Shown here one piece after another: positions 57,649-64,000 of a stretch of DNA of 64,000 bases. A model generated the notes under the pieces. It had not been told where the DNA came from, did not search any database, and saw nothing but the letters and a program-made list of their open reading frames with translations. The position numbers and the translations under genes are program-made. The stretch comes from Sodalis glossinidius str. 'morsitans'. GTDB lineage: Bacteria; Pseudomonadota; Gammaproteobacteria; Enterobacterales; Enterobacteriaceae. The DNA lies in assembly GCF_000010085.1 (NCBI RefSeq), contig NC_007713.1:19307-83306 (forward strand). Reading direction: 5' to 3'. Each line of letters starts with the position of its first letter. Within the stretch, counting starts at the first letter, position 1.

Positions 57649-57780
57649 TCATTGCGCACCTCCCTGGCTCAGGAGAGATTGACGCTGGCGGGAGTTTAAA
57701 TTGCGCGAATGGTGCGCAAACAGGGCAATTAACGGGCGGGACGCTTCAAATATGCGCACGCGGAAGGTAGACTTTTGCAT
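57649..57780 (-). CDS. Short basic protein, unknown function
   Basis: 43 codons from ATG 57780 with AGGAG 8 bases upstream. Sequence 'MQKSTFRVRIFEASRPLIAL' then Arg/Ser/Gln-rich. A second start (57652, overlapping as ATGA) reads 'MNRSFYANIADSAARCV' and is cut by the IS3 element at 57603. The coupled layout suggests a real two-gene unit of which the second is lost. No family recognised. The rest of 57604-58022 is otherwise gene-free. Confidence 0.4.
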   Translation of the reverse strand: MQKSTFRVRIFEASRPLIALFAHHSRNLNSRQRQSLLSQGGAQ

Positions 57781-58022
57781 AGTACGACTCCTAGTAAGGA
57801 TAGGTTTTGGATTAGCTGATAGTAAGAGCGACAACTCTTGCTATCAGCGCATAACATTTTATGTCCTGATTAATTTTATGCCTTTTACCGCAAAAATCCA
57901 CTCTTTGCGTTGAGTGTTTTACTTATAAAATCAAACGTTTAAAATAAAATTCTGGGTAAATGTAGCCCTTTCGCCAGTATTTTCTTGGCACTCGTATTTT
58001 CATTATTTTTCATAGGATAATT

Positions 58023-58367
58023 GTGCTTCAAAAACTCCCCCCGCAAGAGACCACAAATGACCTGAGCCATCTGGCTTTCTGTGCACTGGTTGCGCTGCAC
58101 CTGGCGCGGCAGGATGGTGTTGCCAGTTCACCGTATGCCGAAAACCTGTTTCTTGTTCGCTGGTTAGCCCAGGCGCAAAAACAAAAACATTTCCCCAAAA
58201 GCGTGGCGATCGACATTGGCTACCTGTTGGAAAAAGGCAGACGGCAAAGTCCTGCCAGCAAACTGAAGCAACGGCTGGAATATTTATGGCAATCCTGCAC
58301 CGGCGAGGTAACCGAGCAATCGGACCTGTTTCAGCTAACCTTTGCCACCGAAAATCTTAAAGACTAG
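58023..58367 (+). CDS. Conserved-looking hypothetical protein
   Basis: 114 codons from GTG 58023 (GGATAATT upstream). Helical and leucine-rich: 'LSHLAFCALVALHLARQDGV', 'NLFLVRWLAQAQKQKHFPKS', 'IDIGYLLEKGRRQ' and 'LKQRLEYLWQSCTGEV'. Codon use and composition look like a normal enterobacterial gene and the frame is clean, but I do not recognise a family. It lies between two IS elements, 86 bases before the IS903 copy. Confidence 0.55.
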   Translation: MLQKLPPQETTNDLSHLAFCALVALHLARQDGVASSPYAENLFLVRWLAQAQKQKHFPKSVAIDIGYLLEKGRRQSPASKLKQRLEYLWQSCTGEVTEQSDLFQLTFATENLKD

Positions 58368-58452
58368 TGCTGGAATAACCAGCTAATGAGCGATAGGGAC
58401 TGGCGTGCCGGCCGGTTTTCTGCATCAGAGTTAAACCGCAATGGTTTTTATG

Positions 58453-59447
58453 GGCTTTGTTGAATAAATATAACTTTTAGGTGATCGTCTGTTCAGATCA
58501 CTACCGTCATTTCAACATCTGCACTCCATGGTAAAGCAAAAGTTTAAAATAACCAACTGGTCCACTTACAACAAAGCTCTCAAGCAACGCGGGGCTCTGA
58601 CGATATGGCTGGATGAGTCGGCAATTGTTGCATGGACGGAAAAAACAACGCCTGAACGGCGTGGCCGGCCGCTTCACTACGCAGATATGGCTATCACCAC
58701 TGTTCTGATGATGAAACACGTGTTTGGCCTTTCGTTAAGGGCTTTACAGGGCTTCGTTGACGCCATTTTTAAACTGATGGTGCTGCCGCTAAGATGCCCA
58801 GACTACTCGCTGATCAGCAAGCGAGCAAAGACAGTTAAGATCAGCATAAAAACGCCGACCCGTGGTGAAATCTCACCTCTAGTCATTGACGGAACCGGCC
58901 TGAAGGTCTTTGGCGAAGGCGAATGGAAAGTCCGACAGCATGGTGCCGACAGACGGAGGGTGTGGCGTAAGCTGCATATGGCCGCAGACAGTGTAACGCA
59001 TGAGATTATCTTTGCTGACTTATCGCTCAGCGGTACGACGGATGCTCAGGCCCTACCAAGCTCTGATAAACCAGACCCAGCGGAAAATCAGGGAAGCGTT
59101 GGCTGATGGCGCTTACGATACCCGCTACTGTCATGGCTCTGCTGAGGAAGAAAATAAGTCCTCTCATTCCTCCACGAGGTGGGACGCAATATTGGCCAGA
59201 CCGATACCATGAGCGTAACTACGCCGTTGCGAATCAGCGTCTAAGCGGCAGTAACGATGTATGGAAAAAGCAAGTGGGCTATCATCTAAGTCTGCGTGAC
59301 TATGATGCTCAGGTAGGTGAGGCAATGGCGATGGTCAAAGCGCTTAACAAAATAACGCTGTTAGGAATGCCGAACAGCATCCGGATCGCATAACAATCGA
59401 TCTGCTAGGGGGGCGTAGTCACAAGTTCTGATTTATTCAACAAAGCC
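58453..59447 (+). mobile_element. IS903-like element, full length with frameshifted transposase
   Basis: GGCTTTGTTGAATAAATA at the left and the inverted TTTATTCAACAAAGCC at the right. The transposase starts at 58528 ('ITNWSTYNKALKQRGALTIW'), includes 'HYADMAITTVLMMKHVFGLS', 'VIDGTGLKVFGEGEWKVRQH' and 'HEIIFADLSLSGTTDAQALP', then shifts near 59065 and again near 59130 before 'GEAMAMVKALNKITLLGMPN'. The 9-bp flanks do not match, so the element or its surroundings have been rearranged. Confidence 0.9.
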
Positions 59448-59449
59448 CT

Positions 59450-59915
59450 ATCAAATATGACATTTCAGCAATGGAGGAAACCGGGCTTATTAAAAGACGG
59501 GATTATATACTCGCTGGGTTAACATTCAACAATCACCCACTTGGGGAAATAAGAGTGGCTGGAAATAATAACAATCAGTATCTTTTAGTTATGATTTTTT
59601 TATCCCGTTTTAATCGCTATGCGTTTATTTCAAGTAAAATACTTTTCTGTTATGACACAAACTCATTGCATAAAGAAAATAAATATCCAGTCAGAAATAT
59701 TGGAGTCAGGTATTATGATGAACGCATAGAGATTTTCTATAATGAGAGCTAGATAAGTATAATCATTAAAAATGATGATGTCATTAAAAGCATCAATGGC
59801 ATAAATTATCCCACAAGAAATTGATAAAGTCCATAATATTTTATCATTAACGCCCAAAGGAAAGCTAATCTTGATTATTGAACGTATGGGTATTGAACAA
59901 AAAACGGTTATTTAA
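59450..59915 (+). pseudogene. Aspartyl protease-PDZ protein, C-terminal remnant
   Basis: The open frame from the IS903 end reads 'AGLTFNNHPLGEIRVAGNNN' and 'FLSRFN', like the second lobe of retropepsin-type bacterial aspartyl proteases (Asp_protease_2, usual motif G-x-D-F-L-x-R-F). 'YPVRNIGVRYYDERIEIFY' follows. After a stop at 59750-59752 and a small loss, 'NDDVIKSINGI' and 'EIDKVHNILSLTPKGKLILI' are the end of a PDZ domain, to TAA 59913-59915. The 5' half was removed by IS903. AT-rich. Confidence 0.55.
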
Positions 59916-59922
59916 TCATTGA

Positions 59923-59946
59923 TAAAAACGCCCCAACCAGGGGCGT
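59923..59946 (-). terminator. Terminator of the small heat-shock gene
   Basis: ACGCCCC (59928-59934) and GGGGCGT (59940-59946) pair; on the minus strand the stem is followed by TTTTTATC. It begins 7 bases after the hsp20 stop. Confidence 0.8.
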
Positions 59947-59952
59947 CATTGT

Positions 59953-60444
59953 TTAAGTGGCGTTGTGTTCAAGCACACGCCCTGATTCATTTTGAATGCC
60001 AATAGCAATCTGCTGCGGTTTTTCCTGTTCTGGAATATCGTAGGTAAAGTGCAGCGTCAAAAGACCATTAGCCAGATTGGCCTGCTGGATAACGATGCGA
60101 TGCTCAAGCGTAAAGCTTAAGACAAACTCACTTTTCCTGATGCCCTGATGTAACCATTTTATCCCTTCCTTTTCTTCTGCCTCGTCGGTTTTCTCAACGT
60201 TCGGCTTGCCACGCACCGTAAGCTGATTGTTGAGCACGGACACGTCGAGTTCATCCTGAGCATAGCCCGGCACGCTTACCGTCAGCTCATGCTGCTCACT
60301 GTTTTTCAACAGGTTATAGGCCGGGGTATCGGACAACGGCTTTTCTCCGGTCAGACGGCTAAACAGGTTGTCCATCTGGGTAAAACGGTCGGTAAGCAGA
60401 CTGTTGCTCAATGTTGGCATCAGAGAGAAAGAACGATAAGCCAT
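59953..60444 (-). CDS. Hsp20/IbpA-family small heat-shock protein
   Basis: 163 codons from ATG 60444 with AAGGAGG upstream. Alpha-crystallin domain from about residue 45: 'PAYNLLKNSEQHELTVSVPG', 'QDELDVSVLNNQLTVRGKP' and 'LANGLLTLHFTYDIPEQEKP', ending with the IbpA-like 'I-A-I' tail motif. Such chaperones hold unfolding proteins for refolding. Plasmid-borne ibpA-like genes are also known from Buchnera. Intact, with its own sigma-32-type promoter and terminator, so it is a free-standing stress cassette. Confidence 0.9.
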   Translation of the reverse strand: MAYRSFSLMPTLSNSLLTDRFTQMDNLFSRLTGEKPLSDTPAYNLLKNSEQHELTVSVPGYAQDELDVSVLNNQLTVRGKPNVEKTDEAEEKEGIKWLHQGIRKSEFVLSFTLEHRIVIQQANLANGLLTLHFTYDIPEQEKPQQIAIGIQNESGRVLEHNAT

Positions 60445-60488
60445 AGCATCCTCCTTTAATACACATTAAACAGATGTTTACATTATTC

Positions 60489-60516
60489 ATATAGGGATGC
60501 TCGATGAGTTTTCAAG
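60489..60516 (-). promoter_or_regulatory. Sigma-32 heat-shock promoter
   Basis: Minus strand: -35 CTTGAAA (60516-60510), 13-base spacer, -10 CCCTATAT (60496-60489). This is near the sigma-32 consensus (CTTGAAA, 11-16, CCCCATnT). Transcription would start about 35-40 bases before the hsp20 ATG. Confidence 0.75.
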
Positions 60517-60543
60517 CCCCCTTATCAACATAAGAGAAAAATA

Positions 60544-60930
60544 ATGTCTCCCTCATTAACGTCAGCCATTATTGCCGTTAAACCTCGCATTGCCGTTACC
60601 GCGAGATGGATTTACCAGAAAACCTTTTCCGCCAAAGACCGCATCGCCTTCTACGACATGCTGGCCTTTCTACTGGATAACAACAAATCGTTGCAACAAG
60701 CCCTTATCGATATGCGCAACGTTGTCACCGATTTTGGCCGCAAACATCATCCCTATGCCGTGCTGTTGACCGATTGCCTGTCTACGCTGGATGAGGGGCA
60801 AGGTGCTTTTGAAAAGGTACTGCTTGAATGGGTTCCGGTTCAGGAAGCCACCCTGATTGGCTCAGGCATCCTCTACGGCAAGCTCTCCGATACCTTGCGT
60901 CGTGCCAGCCAGTTTAATGAATCGGCAAAG
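60544..60930 (+). pseudogene. pilR: PilR (GspF-type) thin-pilus membrane protein, 5' part
   Basis: About 128 codons: 'KTFSAKDRIAFYDMLAFLLD' and 'NNKSLQQALIDMRNV', then 'QEATLIGSGILYGKLSDTLR', the first cytoplasmic GspF domain of PilR in IncI-type thin pili. It is then joined in frame, near 60930, to the interior of pilV. The membrane helices and second GspF domain are gone, as are pilS, pilT and pilU, which lie between pilR and pilV in R64. Confidence 0.75.
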
Positions 60931-62029
60931 CAGTATATTGCTGACCATCGTGATGAATTACTCAATCAACCCCTACCCTATCGCATTACCCCGTCGTTAC
61001 TGATTAAAAACGGTTATCTGCAACAGGGTTTCGCCGAGAAAAACGGCTTAGGTCAGCAGTACGTAACCGGCGTCGTCAAAAACAACCAGAAAAACCCTGT
61101 ACGCTACAGGCGCTCACCTGTAGCGTACAGGGTGATACCTTGTCAGAGAAAGGAATGCGCCGCATTGCCGCCCAGATCACCGGCATGGATGGGTTTGTTG
61201 ATGAGAAAAATATCGCCAACGGCGCTTATGGCGGATGGACAAGCCAGCCGCGTGATTTTGGCCTCGACTGCCGCTACGGACATATTGCTATTGCGTTATC
61301 GTCGGAAATTCTGGGTAGCGTATTGCAGGAAAGCGACAGGCTTTACCGATTTAAGGTAAAACATAAGCCCGAGTTAAATCGGATGTACACCTATATTGAT
61401 ATGGGAGGCAACAATCTCAATAACACCAATGCCGTTAATGCTAAAAATGGGCATTATTCGGAAGAAATCAATACAGGCGGCAATATCAAAACGCAAGGCG
61501 GCTGGATGATAACGCAGCACGGAAAAGGCTGGTTAAATGAAGCGCACGGCGGCGGCTTCTACATGACGATAACGACTGGATACGCTCAGTCAACAACAAG
61601 GGGATTTATACCGGGGGTCAACTAAAAGGCGGCACAGTCAGAGCCGATGGCCGCCTGTTTACCGGCGAATTTTTACAACTGGATGGCACGGCACAACCGA
61701 GCTGGGGATGCAACCCTAACGGATTGGTAGGCCGCACCCCCGAAGGGGCTTTATTGTATGTCAAAATGGACTGTGGACGTCGGGATCTTCGCTGCAACAA
61801 CATGAATGTAAACAAATGGGTAACTGGGGTGGCCGTGACTTCAGAGAATATCGTTGCCCCGTTGATTGGTATGCTGCTGGTCTCCAATTTGTGGGTCATC
61901 AACACGAAGAGTCGGCCTACGTTATTACCTGCTGTCAGTGAAGTAGGCCATGATTGGAGGGGGATTAATGGCACGGTGCCGTTGAAAAACTCTGGTGGCC
62001 CCGCTCAGGGTAACAGCGCTGTTGATTAA
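60931..62029 (+). pseudogene. pilV: PilV thin-pilus adhesin, N-terminus lost and frameshifted
   Basis: Begins 'QYIADHRDELLNQPLPYRIT' and 'GFAEKNGLGQQYVTGVVKNN', then a frameshift inside a perfect palindrome (61094-61133). The frame resumes with 'LSEKGMRRIAAQITGMDGFV' and 'YIDMGGNNLNNTNAVNAKNG'; a shift near 61570 follows, then 'KGGTVRADGRLFTGEFLQLD' and a variable tail to TAA 62029. The repeated Gly/Asn-rich blocks are typical of the PilV stalk before the shufflon. The prepilin leader is lost. No rci recombinase or sfx repeats are seen after it. Confidence 0.78.
61094..61133. repeat. Perfect 17-bp inverted repeat inside pilV
   Basis: ACCCTGTACGCTACAGG and CCTGTAGCGTACAGGGT are exact complements around CGCTCA. 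The right arm is in normal pilV coding sequence (LTCSVQGD in the recovered frame). The left arm breaks the frame, so it looks like an inserted copy of the right arm. Confidence 0.8.
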
Positions 62030-62347
62030 TACGGCTATCGATGACCCATTTACCTTCACGCAAAGCAAGCTTGAAAATTGACCTTTTCCGCCTGAACAGC
62101 ATCATCGAGCAGATCGGATTGTTCGATAGTCACCGTCGCAGTGTTTGGACTTTCACCGCCAAACACCACTTGCTGACACCTCCTGCTGAAAACCCTTCCC
62201 CATCTCACTAAGCGCAATCTGGTAAGGCGGTAATGGCGCAGGAGAAGACGCTTTGGGCGATTCATCACATGCCATCAGGAAAAACGGCAGCAGAAGACAA
62301 AGTGCTTTATTAAACCGGGAGAGTGTTAAGAAACGCATAAATTCCAT
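61965..62347 (-). pseudogene. Plasmid lipoprotein, frameshifted
   Basis: Starts at 62347: 'RFNKALCLLLPFFLMACDES' gives a clear lipobox (LMAC). Frame is lost near 62160 ('GKGFQQEVSAS'), resumes as 'VVFGGESPNTATVTIEQSDL' and shifts again to 'LALREGKWVIDSRINQQRCY' before TAA 61965-61967. Its 3' end overlaps the end of pilV on the other strand. Function unknown; perhaps part of the transfer surface apparatus. Confidence 0.5.
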
Positions 62348-62403
62348 ACTTCCAATAAACAAGAGAAGATCATAATTGAACATACCAAAACAGGGCAAAG
62401 ATT

Positions 62404-62697
62404 ATGAAAAAAAAGACGCTTATGGCAATCGGGTTATTACTCGCGGTTAATCATGCCGCTCTTGCTGATGAAAAAGTTGACTCAGGCGATCCGTGTACCA
62501 TTGTGCTGTGCATGTACGGGAAGTTACACGGCAACAATCAAAGCGAATGCAACGGTGCAGTGAGTCAATTTGGCCGACACGATTTTGACCCGTGGAAAAC
62601 GTTTGTTAAGCGGCGTGATTTTCTGGGTGGTTGTCCAACGGCAGATCCGGCAATCGTCGGCGACATCATGAAACGATTTGGAAAAATGCGAGGATAA
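62404..62697 (+). CDS. KikA/TrbM-family conjugation protein
   Basis: 97 codons. Signal peptide (to about residue 21), then a short Cys-containing domain: 'DPCTIVLCMYGKLHGNNQSE', 'CNGAVSQFGRHDFDPW' and 'FLGGCPTADPAIVGDIMKRF'. This is the TrbM/KikA/MpfK family found at the head of IncN/IncX-type T4SS operons. It probably belongs with the virB genes that open this window. Four Cys suggest disulfides in the periplasm. Intact. Confidence 0.82.
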   Translation: MKKKTLMAIGLLLAVNHAALADEKVDSGDPCTIVLCMYGKLHGNNQSECNGAVSQFGRHDFDPWKTFVKRRDFLGGCPTADPAIVGDIMKRFGKMRG

Positions 62698-62911
62698 AAA
62701 AAGAACAAAAAAAAGAATAAAAATATCGCACACTAATAAATCGCCACAAGAAAACCAAAAGAGGAATAAAATATATACATTTCTTACACCAATAATCATC
62801 TATGCATTCTTGTTTATCGTTACAATGATGGATAAACGAAAAGATAAAATAGAAATCAGTATAATCAGAGATAACGAAGAGGTAGCGATAAAAAAACATT
62901 TCAAGAAATGA

Positions 62912-63187
62912 AATTTTTTCTATTTACCATCGCACACTCCGCTCATGGCGCGCATTTCATATTTTCTTCCATATGGTTAAAGAATTTCTTATTTCATTGC
63001 AATATGTCATTTCCATGATACCAAAGTTGATTATAATAATATTGACTTGCTACTTTTATTTATGAACCGTCGGTCATAAGAGAATTAAACGTAGATGTCA
63101 TAACTTCTTTTTTAAATCCTTAAAGGAAAATATTAATTCATTAATAATTTTAATGGAGAATCTATCTTTCTTTATCTTTTTTTAAGA
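62912..63187. other. AT-rich intergenic stretch
   Basis: No supported gene. A weak frame (62678-62911) before it begins inside kikA, uses a TTG start and looks like chance AT-rich reading. Possible promoter-like TATAAT sequences occur near 63030 but nothing firm. Confidence 0.4.
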
Positions 63188-63398
63188 ATGGTTAATCCTT
63201 ACAGAGATAATGTACTTTCTCTCATTCAACAATAAATTGATGAGTCGATTAAAAAATACATTTGCGTATCAGAAGATTGTCGAATTATCTATCAAATAGC
63301 TAAAAAGAAAAAAGCTAACCATTACTGTCTTTAACAAAGAGACGGAATACCTGCTTGAAAGCAGTTTAACGTTTCCAGCTTACCCATACAACTGGTAA
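63188..63398 (+). pseudogene. Small unknown protein, stop codon and homopolymer frameshift
   Basis: From ATG 63188: 'MVNPYRDNVLSLIQQ', TAA (63233-63235), 'IDESIKKYICVSEDCRIIYQ', then a run of A/G near 63302-63312 shifts the frame; the right frame continues 'LTITVFNKETEYLLESSLTF' to TAA 63396-63398. About 70 residues before damage. It ends 11 bases before the next gene. No family recognised. Both lesions are simple point changes, so decay is recent. Confidence 0.4.
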
Positions 63399-63409
63399 TG
63401 GAGTGATTC

Positions 63410-63896
63410 ATGAAAGTCGGTGACACCTTTATTCTTGGTAAATACACACAACCTGCTTCAGGTTACAGTGATTTATTTTATGTTCCGCAACGTGTATCAG
63501 ACGATGACGAGGCGCATTTTGTATACAGAAGCATGGATAGAAAAAGAGCGGGGTTTTTTCTCTTTTTATGCCACATGGACGTTTCCAACAAAAACTGAAC
63601 GTGGCTTCATCATGACCGCCGGTGAGTTCAGGGTATGTAAAGGCGGTCTTATTGAGTTTGATAAAAAAGATGATGATGTCAAACATTTTGCTCTGGTTTG
63701 CCGATATCTTGCTCAGATGCTTAGAAAAATGTCTTATGAAGATGAAAAGGTCTATTTTGAAAAGAAAAGTTCTCCTTTATTCAATGGTGTCTGGCTAAAC
63801 AGTGATTTTATTGAACGAAGACAACGCGCGATAGAAGTCGATGGTAAAGTAAAGCCGGTTTGGATTAGCTATAAGCATTATTTACCCACACATTAA
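63410..63896 (+). pseudogene. Unknown plasmid protein, single frameshift
   Basis: ATG 63410 follows GGAGTGATTC. 'MKVGDTFILGKYTQPASGYS' and 'QRVSDDDEAHF' lead to a one-base slip near 63520. The rest ('EKERGFFSFYATWTFPTKTE', 'GFIMTAGEFRVCKGGLIEFD') runs to TAA 63894-63896, giving about 161 residues in all. The protein is rich in aromatic and charged residues, without membrane or signal segments. Family unknown; it forms a possible operon with its neighbours. Confidence 0.5.
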
Positions 63897-63940
63897 CTTT
63901 CAGCAATTGTAGATTCCACCTTTGCTACAGGCGTACTTCG

Positions 63941-64000
63941 ATGCAAGAATTAATTATGAAAGATTTAAATAGATACACTGCTGTTGTAGATAGTGATGAA
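63941..64000 (+). CDS. Start of an unidentified gene (cut by window end)
   Basis: 20 codons from ATG 63941 ('MQELIMKDLNRYTAVVDSDE'). Open to the window edge. An internal ATG at 63956 is equally possible. Too short to identify. Confidence 0.35.
   Translation, partial: MQELIMKDLNRYTAVVDSDE

Noticed and set aside
61094..61133. Shufflon recombination site (sfx) in pilV
   Set aside because: The arms do not resemble the sfx core I recall from R64, there are no further copies, and no rci gene follows; the repeat breaks the frame.
62678..62911. 77-codon frame with one membrane-like segment after kikA
   Set aside because: Begins with TTG inside kikA, very Lys/Ile-rich from AT-rich DNA, no ribosome site.
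1..64000. CRISPR arrays, tRNA or rRNA genes
   Set aside because: No regularly spaced repeats, and I recognised no tRNA cloverleaf or rRNA sequence on reading through.

Overview
This window looks like most of a conjugative plasmid from an enterobacterial insect symbiont. It carries an IncFII-family RepA, an F-type tra region, a VirB/VirD4 (P-type) transfer region with thin-pilus genes, an achromobactin siderophore locus, many insertion-sequence scraps and a very heavy load of pseudogenes. This combination matches what I recall of the large Sodalis plasmids (pSG1-like). That assignment is inference from gene content; no database was searched.

Layout. 1-6232 (+): virB5-virB11 and virD4, nearly all broken. 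6257-8261: an AT-rich block with an M64 metallopeptidase pseudogene and a short protein whose N-terminus resembles Salmonella SPI-2-type type III effectors. 8503-9779: remnants of a plasmid lipoprotein and a small periplasmic protein. 9777-11581: replication module (hairpins, a DnaA-box-like site, intact repA, leader peptide). 11843-24153 (-): DUF2726 gene, then an F-type tra operon read from traY (24153) down to traI (12365). It is shrunk by several deletions; only trbC, traL and traY look whole. 24330-32198: MITEs, PAS-LuxR regulators, IS903 and IS3 scraps, leading-region genes (DUF1380, ardB/klcA) and a broken parA-like partition locus. 32186-34332: decayed nitrilase and NCS1 permease. 34416-37102: intact Rpn-family nuclease and FinO/ProQ gene, another LuxR remnant and a group II intron RT fragment. 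37103-38290: IS66/IS3 scraps. 38353-55905 (-): a complete, intact achromobactin locus (acsF, acr, acsD, acsE, MFS exporter, acsC, acsB, acsA, cbrA-D) plus a FhuF-like reductase and an RraA-like protein. 56088-59915: IS903/IS3 elements and an aspartyl-protease/PDZ remnant. 59953-60516: intact small heat-shock protein with a sigma-32 promoter. 60544-62697: a pilR-pilV deletion fusion, a lipoprotein remnant and kikA/trbM. 63188-64000: small uncharacterised genes, two of them broken.

How it works together. Replication (RepA), siderophore synthesis, export and uptake, the heat-shock chaperone and a few regulators are intact, while both conjugation systems and partition are ruined. The simplest reading is a plasmid that can no longer transfer itself and is kept by its host for iron acquisition. 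Premature in-frame stops are mostly amber (TAG), and many frame losses fall in homopolymer runs or at deletion joints.
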